A stretch of DNA of 64,000 nt, taken from the NCBI GenBank assembly GCA_964036275.1, contig OZ038434.1, forward strand, positions 30,272,425 to 30,336,424, written 5' to 3'. The position numbers were made by a program, and so were the translations under genes. The notes below the pieces were generated by a model. The model saw only the letters and a list, made by a program, of their open reading frames with translations, was not told the origin of the DNA and searched no databases. This stretch comes from Litoditis marina (lineage: Eukaryota > Nematoda > Chromadorea > Rhabditida > Rhabditidae). Within the stretch, counting starts at the first letter, position 1. Every line of letters begins with the position of its first letter. This document shows positions 23,918-35,278 of the stretch, piece after piece.

Positions 23918-23975
23918 GGATAGAATCCCTCCACCCTATTCGGCGGAGCATCGTTTGATATCATCAATCCATTAA
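23918..23975 (+). pseudogene. Decayed copy of the ligand-gated channel's first exon
   Basis: The stretch encodes DRIPPPYSAEH, closely matching DRIPPPYLVEH in the real first exon 180 bases downstream, then diverges and reaches a stop after SSIH. It lacks the signal peptide and a donor. It looks like a local duplication of exon 1, or a relic of a tandem paralogue. Confidence 0.65.
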
Positions 23976-24053
23976 TTGTATTATCACCGTATGTTCTGAA
24001 TCTAACACCACATAAACTGAAATAGAACATTATCCACCAACTTTTCAGTAGAA

Positions 24054-27000
24054 ATGCTCGTTTTTCTTCTGTGGAGCTCAGTTTGTGTAGTTCTGTCTGG
24101 AGTCTCGCCAGATAGAATCCCACCACCCTATCTGGTGGAGCACAAGTCGATACCACCCAATCAACCGGTAGTTATCAAGGTGTCAATCAATATCTATGAA
24201 AGCCATATGGTGAGTTGATGTTTTTTTTTCAATTTTCACCCAGCTTCTGGTTTGAAGACGTTGATTACATCACGTGAATGTCACAGAAAACCACGTCAAA
24301 TCCGTAACATGGATTTGTCATTCATAATGATAACTCAGTAGTTTTACGAAAAACCTTCAGACCGCTAAAATAACGTGAGTGGTATCGAAATAGTTACCTT
24401 TCCGTGCATTGGATAATGATTCTTCTATCAATCTTTCAGGATTTCGATACCGACACACTTACAATATTTGGCGCAGTGGAATTGGTTAGTTATTGATCTT
24501 GTCAATTTTTTACTTGCAAATTCAGGGTCGCTCTGAAATTTTTTGTAACTTATGAAATTCAAAAAAAAATACAACAGGATCTTCAAACCCACCTATATTG
24601 ATCAGCCTACATTCTGATCGTCTGGATTGCAAAAACGAAATCATTAATAAAGATTAGGAAACGATGTACTCAGTAAAAGGAGCCGCTCAAATCGTCTTAA
24701 AGGGGAACAGAAAGGAAAGTTAAATGAAACCGATAAGTAAAACTTTTAATTCAAACTAACGAGCCCACTTTTTCATACAATTGAAACGTGTTTGCTTGTT
24801 TTGGCGCGCGCAACGTTATATTTAGGTGCCCCGAAGTACCTAAACTAGCCTTCCTTTCTGCCCCCCCCCCCCCTTTAAATGGTCGAAACGTGGCACTTTT
24901 CACTGAGCACATATTTTCCTCATAAAATATAAAGGTCTTGACGACAACCAATATTTTGGTTACAAATATGTATAATAGCTATAATGACCTTTTCCAGAAA
25001 TGACGTCGCAAAAAGTACTTTTCGAAGGAGTACTACAATCACGTGATAAACCGAAGATCAAAAACCAAAACGTGTAGTTTTCGGCGAATAATATTCTATT
25101 CTATTCCGTTCTACTTCAACCAAATCAATTTTCTCAGAACTGGCGAGATATTCGTAAGAAGTACTCTTCGAACGACTATAATCACGGGATGTTCGACGCC
25201 GGAATCAACTTCAAGCAGTACAAGGCCGTAGAGAAGAACTTGTGGATACCGGGCATCAAGAAACACCTGCAGGTTCTCACTTATAGGTGAGTCTCTCTCT
25301 TTTCTTTCTCTCTCTCTTTCTCTCCCACTGTCTCCCCCCTTTCTTTTGTCCTCTGTCTCGTTCTCTCTATAACTCACCAAAACTCCTTCCAGAAGTGCAT
25401 CTAACATGGTTTCTGACCTGATAGTTCCATACAAGAGTGGAATCATCTACCACACTGTGCGCTTCATAATGAAGATTGCGTGTAGACAGGTACAGTCTAC
25501 TTTTGGGTTAATAGAGTCAAAGTTGAAACTTGATTCGACTTGAGAAAACTCGAACATTTGCAAGTCGAGTCGAACTCAAAAACGATTTTTCGCCAAACTC
25601 GAAAACTCGAAATTTTAGACTTGATCAGCAACCCTAGTCTACTCTAAGCATGTGTAGCATGTGTATTTCTGTACAATGAAATGCCAAGAACATAAAGATA
25701 GACTCGAGCGTAAGCTTCCAATTACCCCAACCAATTGCCGATGCATTACTGAACAAGTTCCCAAGAAAACAGTCAAGCGGTCGTGCGATAGCGTACTGTT
25801 TTACGTTGGGTGACCATAGGTGTACAAATACATATTTTCGTGTGTTTGATGAGTTTTCCGTGAGAACATATTCTTTTCGATAGTAATGTATTGTAACGGG
25901 AAACGCAATCAACTCACCATGGAGTCGAAAACCTGCTTGGATAAAATAGTTATAACATTAAAGGGACCGTTCCCCTTTAATTTGGAGGTTTGGGCTGCCC
26001 AGTCGATATTGTTCACATTAAAAAACCATAATTATTCATATAGGTGTCAACTTTCTGTCTTGCTCCGTTTTCTCGAAAATGCTGCGCGACCACGCGCACG
26101 TACATACACCGCCAAGTTCACCTACGTACAAAATTTTCAAAATGTTAATAAAAATACAAAACCATATTCAAAACATAGCCGAAATTTCGAATATGAAAGC
26201 TGTGAAGGAAAATTTGTGAATATCATGAAAACTACAATGCAGTGAGCGATTAAGGATTGCTGCATTACAGTAACCCAATTCCTGTTGCCTTCTATTTTGC
26301 TCTGAAATAATGTGGTTTTTTTGAATTTTCTGTACGTAAGTTGAAAAACGTTCATCTCAACACAGAATAAATGACTTTTTCAATTTTCCAAAAATTATCT
26401 ACATCGCACATTATAGAGGTACGGTCCCTTTAAAGAAGACCGGAACACAACTTGAACAGAGGTTCTGTTTTAAGCTGCTTTTCAACTGTAATGAGATGCA
26501 AGATCACAAATAACTCGTATACTAGTTTGATGAGTCCGCGTGACATTCACATGACAATGCCGCGCGACACGCAACGCGTGCAATCAAAAGTAGGATACAG
26601 CAGCTTTACGAGAAACCATGTTGCTCTCCGGTACTAGTTTGATGAGTCCGCGTGACATTCACATGACAATGCCGCGCGACACGCAACGCGTGCAATCAAA
26701 AGTAGGATACAGCAGCTTTACGAGAAACCATGTTGCTCTCCGGTCTCCTTTAAACCACGCAGATGAAAATGTGCCAGAATATTCTAGAACACTGTTAGTC
26801 TTGTAAACTGGTATTGATCAATTAACTTCCGTTCCTCGCCCCAGAATCAACTGTGAACTATTCATCTTCAGGATTCGGTGAACTTTCCGTATGACACTTA
26901 TTGGTGTTGGCAGCAGCTGAGCGAATATGAGAGTAATGAGACGCTCTATTATAAAGGTAGGTCAAGTTTCGGGTAAGAGAAAATGACCCAAAAACAGTTG

Positions 27001-29389
27001 GGCTATGTGAAAATATGTAAACCACTATTCAATTACGTGTATGGGCTTGTAGTTCTTGGATATACGAACCTTTATAAGTTTGTTCGTAATCTGGAATTAC
27101 AATTAATTCATTTGAGCACAAAACAATGAAAGCTTCTTCGAAGTTCTTCAACCGTTCACGTACGTTTCACATTTGATGCAGTTCATCGCGCTGGAGCTAA
27201 CACTTACCACCCTGTGTTCAATCTTTTTCACGTAACAAACCTCTATTTTCGAAGTTCATACACAGTTCATGCACATGTCCCGTTTGATTGTGATTACTAC
27301 GATTCGGTTGTACAGGACCAAGTCAACGTTGAAAAAATAGTTACACTCGGAATGGCCGTGTCTTAGTGTTTCGATGTGAGAATATGTAAACCACTAGTCA
27401 ATTACGTCGCCTTTAAAGTTATTATTTGGTTCAGCCTTACTTAATATTGGTTTATTACATATCGATTTTTCAGCTCCGAGCCCGGATCAGAAAATCGTGG
27501 AGCTGGCACCAACGTCCAAGCACAACGGCCACAAAATTCTGGAAGTCAAATCGGACACTTACCTGAAGGAAACCGATATGTGGGACGGGTCTGTTCTTTC
27601 AGCTTCAGTGATTTATATCTATAAGTTTGCGAGGCAAATTCAAGTCAAAAGTAAAGAGAAATTGCATCTTTCGAAAAGACTGCAGACTTTTACCTACCTT
27701 CATGCAAGCAAACAGCTATAGCGTACTCGGGTTCAGCTGTTCTCGGGAAAAAACTAAGCATTCAGTTGGATTTGCTCTTTCCATAGCAACATGTGTGTTT
27801 CCGGCCCCATACAAAATCGATGGTACGATGTCCACAATGGTTTGAGAAAATCAAAAAATCAACACTGTGAGCATCAACAGTTGTTGCGTGGTTACAGACC
27901 AAACTACAACGAATATTTGGACACTCTCTGTACCTTTTTATCTTCATTGTAGCGAGTCTGTGGCTGTTTTCTAGTCCAATAACATGTATCACCTAAATTG
28001 GTGTGGTATATAGCTAACATCAACTTGTAGATCAATTTTTTCAATTAATATCAGCTTCAGAACCAGACCAGTATTCGTATCTGGAATCGATTTTGGATTT
28101 CATGTGCAGCGTGTTTCACCACGCGCAATATCTACAATTGTGGTACCAATCATAGGTAACCATTTCTCATTTCTTTCGGTTTCGGGTCAACTTCATCGTA
28201 AATCTCTTGAGATTACTCCGAGAGAACAGCTCGTCGCGTACGGGCCGCTCCCGACAAATGAATGGTTTCATATAATTATTGAATAACTGTGTAGCATCCG
28301 TGAAAAAAACTAAGAAATTCACATCAGAAGATTACGTGAACATGAGCTCAAATCTTTTGTCAGTTTTCCATAAATCATCTCATAAAACCGAAATATTTCT
28401 CTGACACACAACTGCTGTAAGGAATAGAATCGCTACTAGTTTTCCACGCTCAATCATGGTCTTCATCCCAAAGTTGGAGGTCTCGTAATAAAGTTTTTTT
28501 TAACCAAATATCTGATGTGTTTCCAGTGATAACTTTGATGGACGCTGTATTGTTTGTCTTTACCACCAACATGTACCTAAGCGCCTCAATGTTGCCTGCG
28601 TTTTGTATCCATTTCGAGGATATGACATTCACGAATACCCTGTATGAATGGCCACCGATTGGTTAGTTGTTCGGTTGTTTTGTTTGTTTAGAACTGAAGT
28701 CAATGTGTTACTAGTCAGGAAAATCAGCTGGATCGTTGGAAAAGATTATGAGATCTTTTCACGTTTCACGTGTGAAACTTGTCGATGCGTGAATAAATGG
28801 AGAGTTTGTTCGAATCACTTGAGTTCATCAAACTTTCCTTCGACGACTCATGATTTTGAGAACGTTTCGATCCATTCAAAAGCTCAATTTGTCTGTCTTT
28901 GAAGGCCTTCGTTTGGTTTAGGTTGGATGGAAGTAACCCAATAAATTTTCCTTGCCTCATCTTCTCTAATTATTCAATTTTATATAGTTGCTACATACAC
29001 CAAAGTGGCAAGACACGTTTTCAATCAAATAAACAATGAATTCTGTTCTATTCATACTCATCCTAATTATAATGCTCTGTTTTCCAGCCATCTGGTTCTT
29101 CGCCCGTCTCTTGTCCTCCATTTTGTGCAATCTCTGGCGCTTCCTCACGTGTATCTCCTCGAAGAACTTCACCGTCACCACCCAGTACAACACACTTCTC
29201 GAGGACTCTGACGACACTCAGAATACGGTAGCCTCGTGTTGCGCGGTGTGGATGAGAATGGCACTGGTTACGTGGAGAAGAAGAGCTGCTGTTCTGATTT
29301 TCTCCACCATCATCTTTTATGGAACGCTTTCGGTTCAAATTCCTCACTTTTTCAATAAGAAAGCGGTTGTGGAACCACTTTTTGAATGA
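24054..29389 (+). CDS. Cys-loop ligand-gated ion channel (divergent nematode LGC type)
   Basis: Pentameric neurotransmitter-gated channel subunit in the plasma membrane. Exons, all phase-consistent: 24054-24209, 24440-24484, 25138-25286, 25393-25489, 26872-26956, 27474-27588, 28061-28155, 28527-28661, 29088-29389; 392 residues. The start follows a TTTTCAG acceptor by five bases and opens a signal peptide (MLVFLLWSSVCVVLSG). NWRDIRKKY is the W-x-D ligand-domain motif. The Cys-loop is complete: C-x13-C with FPYD inside (end of exon 4 to exon 5). HVQRVSPR is the pre-M1 segment; then M1 (IVVPII, conserved Pro), an M2-M3 segment ending MLPAFC, M3 (AIWFFARLL), a loop, and M4 (AVLIFSTIIFYG). From pre-M1 to the M2 end it is about 20 residues shorter than usual, so part of M1/M2 may be missing or lie in an unfound exon of the 28156-28526 intron. 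The exon-6 donor (GG|GTCTG) is weak. Ligand and ion selectivity cannot be told. Confidence 0.9.
24697..24878. mobile_element. TTAA-flanked MITE family 3, copy 1
   Basis: 182 bp, TTAAAGGGGAACAGAAAGGAA to TTCCTTTCTGCCCC(C)n TTTAA, TTAA at both ends. The right end has expanded into a run of 14 C. Inside intron 2 of the ligand-gated channel. The second copy is at 55104-55290. Confidence 0.8.
25958..26433. mobile_element. TTAA-flanked MITE family 1, copy 2
   Basis: 476 bp, inverted relative to 1954-2418, with intact TTAA on both sides (25958-25961 and 26430-26433). The right TTAA is also the left boundary of the family-2 element that follows. Lies in intron 4 of the ligand-gated channel. Confidence 0.85.
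26430..26753. mobile_element. TTAA-flanked MITE family 2, copy 2, with 112-bp internal duplication
   Basis: TTAAAGAAGACCGG to CCGGTCTCCTTTAA. Relative to the 207-bp copy at 21394, the right half is tandemly duplicated: 26521-26632 and 26633-26744 are essentially identical, each running from ACTAGTTTGATGAG to TTGCTCTCCGGT. Confidence 0.85.
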
Positions 29390-30145
29390 GTATGGTCAAA
29401 CATATGTGGCTTAGTCACATTGAACTTGTGGAGTTTATCGCTTGTTACATTTGTGTCGTTGTATTCGTTGGGAATTTGACAAGGAAAAATGTGTACAGCA
29501 ACTACCACTATCCAAGCTCGTTATGTATTAGTGTACAACTTCTGACTACTTTTCATACGTTCCACATGACAGTATATTACCAGTATTACGTTGAATTCTG
29601 ATATTCCTATTATTCTTCACTCAAATGTGTTCATCCTAATGTGATCTATACAATAATTATCTATTTTCTAACTTGGCCGAACTCAAACTAGAATACATCT
29701 AATCTGGTAGAGGTTTTATAGAAATGTGCATATGATGTGACGTGTACCTTTCCGAATATGAAAACATTTATAGTACGCAACAATGGTGCTCATGTGTGCT
29801 TGTACTGTTGACAATGTCGATATAGATAAGTTCCAATGTGACTATGTCGTGAGAGCTATGAAACAAACAAACAGATCTTGAACCTTTTCCGGAATACTTG
29901 CATGAATTCCGATCTGACTCTGCATTAAACCGGATGCGAATTGTTGGCGAATTATACCCGGTAGTTATTTCCGTAGTCTTCACTGTAATGCTTAACGATA
30001 TGTTCACAATGACTATTCATTCAAAGACATGAATCATGCAAATGAAACGGAAAAAAATCACAACTGTTACACAGATTTAAAAAGTCAAGTAATGGTCTTG
30101 GATCACGATTGTATTGATGAATAGATCTCAGAGAGATTGAGCTGA
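29390..30145. other. Intergenic, no gene seen
   Basis: 3' flank of the ligand-gated channel, facing the 3' end of the minus-strand small gene (convergent pair). AT-rich; no exon structure recognised. Confidence 0.5.
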
Positions 30146-31390
30146 TTATCGGACGCTCTTCGAGTCGAGAACAAACTTGAGGGCTTCAATTGCTGTGTAG
30201 GCTGCCGCCGCCGCAGTCACCCCTGCGATCGCAACCGGAGCCACAACTACTCCTGTTGATGCTGCTGCTGCGATCGCACATGAAAACGGAAACATTAATA
30301 ATAGTATGGATAGGTTAATGTGCTCAGTAAGAGATGAACTCAAAATTGTTTCGACCCTGATTCAAGGAGGTTTTGGGTTCTCAGAGAGGGGTTCAACTGA
30401 TGATGAGCCAGCCGTCTTGAATCAGGGTCGAAACGGTTTTGAGTACATCTCTTACAGAGCACATTAACCTTATCATACCACCATCCAGAAGTCCTAGTGA
30501 AACGATTATATCTTGTTCAAATGAAATAACCTAATTTTGATATCAGTGTTGTCACTCCAAAATCCTCTGGAAAAAACCCATGGAACATTTGAACCAAACT
30601 CATCGATTGTACTCAACAGATAATCATATCGATCTAGCCGACTGGAGTTCGAAATCAGGTTTGTTTCACCCATCGATATCGATTGTAGCCAGTCACAGTA
30701 AACTTTAGTGGGCGGAGTCAATTGTTCCGAAAAGTTTACAACAGCTACCAGCCTAATTAAAATATATGCACAAGCCGTTTTTCAATGCTACTTTCATTAA
30801 ACAAAAAATCATTAAATATATTCCTTGATATTGTGATAACCTTTTGAACACCAATAATGTGCAAAAATGAAAATAAAAGTTTTTTTTCGTTTGTAATGAA
30901 AAGACAGGTCAGCATGTCTGACTTCTATAGTTGGGTGAAAGGAATTGTATCATACCTGTCTTGGCTCCAATCAATAAACCTGAAAATAGCGAAACTTCAA
31001 TAAAGTTAGGCGCTGTCTAGCAGTTGTGAATTTTGTTCAATTTTTTCTCCTATACTTAAGTTTTTCAATTTCAAATGATTGTTTTAATTATTTAACGATT
31101 ACTGGAACACACTCGTGAGTGTGCCCGAGAAAAATTCATGTATTCATGTGAGTCTTAGTGAAAATACAGTCAGTATTCCAGTTTGTGCTATGAATGATCA
31201 CAAATAAACGTTATGAAAGTTGTTTACCTGTGCCGACTGAAGCTCCCAGAGTCACCACGGTCTTAACTATATTTTCGCCCTGGTTCGAACCTGCATTGAG
31301 AAAATTGTGTTCTAGTTTTGAAAATTATATTTTGTCCGTGTGACGCTGTGCTAGAACCGCTGTATCCTCAACATTATAATACTTAGCCAT
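30146..31390 (-). CDS. Small Gly/Ala-rich hydrophobic protein, unknown
   Basis: Four minus-strand exons in consistent phase: 31345-31390, 31228-31290, 30956-30979, 30146-30267 (stop TAA); 84 residues. The start ATG follows a TTTCAG acceptor directly, as expected for a trans-spliced nematode message. The first donor (CAGC|GTCACA) is weak; the others are good. The protein begins MAKYYNVEDT, then a hydrophobic stretch with repeated Gly/Ala spacing (GASVGTGLLIGAKT, then VVVAPVAIAG and five Ala), and ends in a charged helix (ALKFVLDSKSVR). It has no classical signal peptide; one or two membrane helices with glycine-zipper spacing are likely. I do not recognise the family. Interferon-induced IFI6/27-like and pore-forming peptides have a similar composition, but no diagnostic motif is present. 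Confidence 0.6.
30312..30470. mobile_element. 159-bp MITE with 55-bp TIRs
   Basis: Arms 30312-30366 and 30416-30470 are near-perfect inverted repeats (AGGTTAATGTGCTCAGTAAG ... CGACCCTGATTCAAG), with a loop of about 50 bp. It lies in the last intron of the small minus-strand gene. Related ends (ATGTGCTCAGTAAAAGATG) occur at about 41870 and 24668. Confidence 0.85.
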
Positions 31391-31637
31391 CTGAAACGTT
31401 TGTGAAAGTGCCGTTGGTTTTTATGTTCAAGAACAACGTGCGAATTACCACTATAAAAGAAGCATCGTTAGGTGAGATTTATACTTTTTAATTTTGATAA
31501 TGAAATCTCGAAACGGAGCCTTTCCCATCGGAGTTTTACTCATAAAACTGAAAACAGGATACACGTTTCATTTTCCTTATCAGCTCGCGGAAAGTTCAGT
31601 GAAAAGTCAAAAAATGCATCGTTCCCACCACGTCTAG

Positions 31638-31824
31638 TCGGGATTTGTAACGGATAATCGTCGTCTGAACGATGCGGTGTTGAAGACAGATAATCAGACG
31701 AGCATGAAGATGAAGAATTTTGTGAACCCTCAATACTTATCCAATGTATTGGTTCCTTTTCTGAAACCGATCATTGAGAATAACTGTTCGAATCCGTTCA
31801 TTCCAAACACTGAGAGAAACAAGG
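31638..31824 (+). CDS. Candidate orphan exon
   Basis: Open for 62 codons between a TCTAG acceptor and a GTAGGT donor. It contains an internal ATG (KMKNFVNPQYLSN..) and reads like an ordinary soluble protein. The phase-1 donor does not join in frame to the orphan terminal exon at 32349, so the two may be unrelated. Unassigned. Confidence 0.3.
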
Positions 31825-32348
31825 GTAGGTGAATTCTATATCTAACCGGGTCTTTAGGTAACCTAACCTTTTTTTGTCAACCTATTTTTCAGGTTACGTC
31901 AGTAGATCACCGAATGTTAATCAAAAATGAAAAATCGGTAACCTCTTTTTCGGACGCAAAATGTGGTTTTTACCGTTACTTTGGACGGTAACCGGATTTC
32001 AGATTTAAGTTATATCGAAGTTTCCTACGAAGGTAACCTGAAAAAAGGTTACCAAAAAAAATGTTAGGTTACCCAAAAACCCGGTTAATCGTAGAATTGG
32101 CCACAAGGATACAGGGTTAATAGTTTATATAAGCTAGATCATGCCAATAACTGCATGCCATAAGTTATTTTGTCATTTTGCATCAAAGATAGCAATAAAC
32201 TCTGATATGAGTTTTCTCTGGCCTTTCGAGCGAGTTCACTTGAATAGGTATATAATGAATTACTTGGTGGAGTGACTGTAAAAAGATAATAACTTCAACT
32301 TTTGTGCATCCTTGTTTTAGGCCAATGAAAGTTCTTCCGTATATATAG

Positions 32349-32474
32349 AATAGTTTGGGGTTATCAACGAAGTTGGAGACACCGGAACAGCGGAAGGCCG
32401 GGTTCCTCGCCAGACAGTTGAAACAAGACGCGGCCCGAGCTGAGGTGACCTATCCAAACTACAATTCTACGTAA
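32349..32474 (+). CDS. Candidate orphan terminal exon
   Basis: 41 codons from a TATATAG acceptor to TAA. The part starting KLETPEQRKAG and ending VTYPNYNST has strong codon bias (mostly G or C in third position), unlike the intergenic background. It looks like the C-terminal exon of a real protein, but I could not find upstream exons in phase. It may be a gene remnant. Confidence 0.4.
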   Translation, partial: NSLGLSTKLETPEQRKAGFLARQLKQDAARAEVTYPNYNST

Positions 32475-32910
32475 TGTTGCTGCCCGAACCCCTCAAATAG
32501 ACATTGAGTTAGTTGAAGATATTAGACAATTCGAATCATTTTCTCCTTCTCTCGAATGTCCTCCCACTCCTATTATCGATCGTCCATTTATTTATTTCCC
32601 TAAGTTCTCTAAACTGGAACCGCCAGCCTCTAACCCTTTTCCACCGTCTGTTGATGCACAATATGCTTTCAATTACTTCTATGAACACCATCCTCCACCT
32701 TCGTTGCATCCCAATCAAATCGATGAAATAATTCGTCAATGTGAAATTGTACATGCTCATTGTCTCCGATACCGCTTATGTTCTGTTGAGGAGTTCTATT
32801 TTACAATTGTTCCATTCAAGTTTCGTATCGCATTTATTAGATTTTTTTACTTCGAAATGTATGACTACAAAATTGTACCCCCATCTCGTTATAATAACGT
32901 TAGGTTATAA
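32449..32910 (+). CDS. Open reading frame, 153 codons, unknown
   Basis: Open from 32449 to the TAA at 32908-32910 with no ATG at its head. Composition is protein-like: acidic start (DIELVEDIRQFES), then proline-rich (LECPPTPIIDRP, NPFPPSVD), then a basic/aromatic end. It overlaps the orphan terminal exon in another frame. It could be an exon, or a remnant of a retroelement ORF. No motif recognised. Confidence 0.35.
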   Translation, partial: PIQTTILRNVAARTPQIDIELVEDIRQFESFSPSLECPPTPIIDRPFIYFPKFSKLEPPASNPFPPSVDAQYAFNYFYEHHPPPSLHPNQIDEIIRQCEIVHAHCLRYRLCSVEEFYFTIVPFKFRIAFIRFFYFEMYDYKIVPPSRYNNVRL

Positions 32911-33013
32911 TTTTCTGTTCTTATCTGCATTTCCGCACATTCAAATTTTCAATCTCGCAATCGCTGATTTTTTCATCATCGCGATGAATTTCTATGTCCA
33001 TTACTTCGTGCTC

Positions 33014-33379
33014 TCATTCCGTCCTGATTTGTTCCTGATACATATGGATAAATGAATTATTATTGTTCAGCTCTCTGGTCTCTTTTGTTCTGTTCATGAA
33101 AACATCAGTGAATATCGACGTTTCTTTGGGAACCTTGCTTGTTTTTGGTTGGTGTTTGCTGGAACGTCTTTGTGTGATATATACCATAGTAGGGTGATTC
33201 ATTTTTATGTAATCATACATAGTCTCTATCACATACTGATTAATATATTGAAGTGGTGATCGGTAGTTTAGTGAGTTTTTGGTGAAATTAACGTATAATT
33301 TCATATTGGTTTTCACTCCTAATACATGTTTGCTCATTTGTTTGAAAAATTTAATTTCGACACCATTGTTGTCTGACAA
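33014..33379 (-). CDS. Open reading frame, 121 codons, unknown
   Basis: The longest minus-strand open frame in this stretch, starting MSDNNGVEIKFF. It is basic and Asn/Thr-rich, with no recognised motif and no clear splice sites. It faces the 32449-32910 frame. Possibly part of a decayed mobile element. Confidence 0.25.
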   Translation of the reverse strand: MSDNNGVEIKFFKQMSKHVLGVKTNMKLYVNFTKNSLNYRSPLQYINQYVIETMYDYIKMNHPTMVYITQRRSSKHQPKTSKVPKETSIFTDVFMNRTKETRELNNNNSFIHMYQEQIRTE

Positions 33380-35278
33380 GTACTTTCCAAAAACGTGGGT
33401 TTACGCATTTGGATCTTTCTCAACTCTATACGTGAATCAATAAGTGGTGACCCTCCCGGATATGTACAGGCAACCTGATTGTATGTTAAGTTAAGGCAAA
33501 TGTGGCGACGCGCCGTTAGGACGGGTGCGAGCACCGCGCCAATCATCTGATTGAGAGCTGAAAATCAAGAAATAACTTCAATTTCTGCTGACTAAACGCG
33601 CCGCAAATGTAGACTGGCTGCAACGCCAAGTTTGCTAGCAGAGCGCAAGGAGTCGGCAAATGGGCGGGGCTTGACAAAACGGGGCATAACCGTGCCGGCA
33701 TTGGGCAAGATTTTCTCAATGTGTGGCTTTGCTCATGATATTTTGCGCAATGTGGTTTGGGTCAACATTTCATACTCACTTTCGATTGCACTCTTTGTTT
33801 CAACTCGTCTTTTCCATGTTTCTTGTAGGATAACCCCTTCCACCAGACCAGCAAAAACTTATTCAATCCCTTGAATTGTGGAACTTGCAAATACAACGTG
33901 CTTGCTATTACAACTCTTACTGTTGTCTAAGATTTCGGTTTTCGAACTGCTTAACTTGTGTCAGAACATCGAAATTATTCCGGTGTATGAGTGTAGTGCT
34001 ACGGTAGATCATCATTATTCAAATTTTTGAAAATTCTTAAATTAAATTATTACAATACTAGTCATGATTGTTTTTTCACTGCTGCTGTTTTACATTTGAA
34101 ATATGCTCTAGCATCTATTGTATTTGAACATATAAAACAAAACAGAGTTGATCATTCTAATTCTAACACGCAGTAAAGCAGAATGAGCTGATCTTCTCTA
34201 CGAAACTGGACATATTGGAGAGTTTGACAGATATCACTGTAGAATTCAACGCACTGGATCGCTGAAAATTGTATAAATGAAACACTCACTTCGCCGAACG
34301 AACGAGAGTTCAGTAATGGAGGTTGGTCGCTGTCAGTGTGAACGAACTGGCTCGCGGTCTAAAAGTGTAGTTGAAGTCTCCACAAATAGAACAATAGTCA
34401 TAACGTACAGCTGTTTACGAAGCCCGCATAGTACTTGGCAACCTTCTGCAGGATACTTTGCCGGTTCTTTAATACTTTGCGTGCGTAGTGAACCATTGTG
34501 CAGCCATAGTATTGTTCTATTTTTGCAGAATACCTCTACTACAGCACTACAGCAAACAGTATTGTTCATATTTGGGTGATGTAGAGGTGACATCCGTGCC
34601 TGGCGCTAATGAAGGGATGACCATGCTTGGCGGACGGGCTTACTTTTGATCAAAAAACAGATTCAAAATTCAAAAAACTAGCCGGTTAGGTTGAAATTAC
34701 GCTGGAAGTTTTCACAACGACCCGAAACTATGACTCGATCAAAAAAACCTCATTTGGCTCCCGTTCTTCAATTCGTGCTTCTGTAACGTTTTCTCGATTC
34801 AGTTTTTGAAAGAGATAATATTTGAAGCTTTTTTGTCAAAGCGCGATAGACGTGATTTGGGATCACAGTTCTTTAGAGAAGAACTCACTTTTCCTTTCGC
34901 TTGTTCAGCCGTAGGATTAGCAATATACTCCACAAACTTATCAACAAATAAGTTACGCCTGAACCATCTCATCTCCAGCCGTACATGCGAAGGACGGGTC
35001 GACTTTGTTGATTCAGTAACATTTGACGGGTAAGTGAACCTAGAGAAGTAGAACTTTGATTGAAATTCTGTTTTCAAGCGTAATTTGTGCATGCAAATGA
35101 ACAAATACTTAGCTATAATATAATCGAAATGTTTTTCTACGTAAATTATGGAAACTCTTCTACAGAAATTGTCAGTTGTGCAGCACAAGATTTGTGAAAA
35201 CTATTATTTCAATGCGCGATACGATGGCTCGTAGTTTGCTGATAGTTCGTTGTTTCGGAAACTATTGAGATTTGAATG
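33380..35278. other. No gene seen
   Basis: Only short overlapping frames. A stretch near 34350-34560 (AATAGAACAATA...TATTGTTCTATTTTTGC) has inverted ends and shares motifs with about 37810-37850, suggesting another small repeat. Confidence 0.4.

Noticed and set aside
34277..34593. Frames of about 100 codons on both strands
   Set aside because: They overlap each other, lack splice sites, and lie in a region with inverted repeat ends; no protein family signal.
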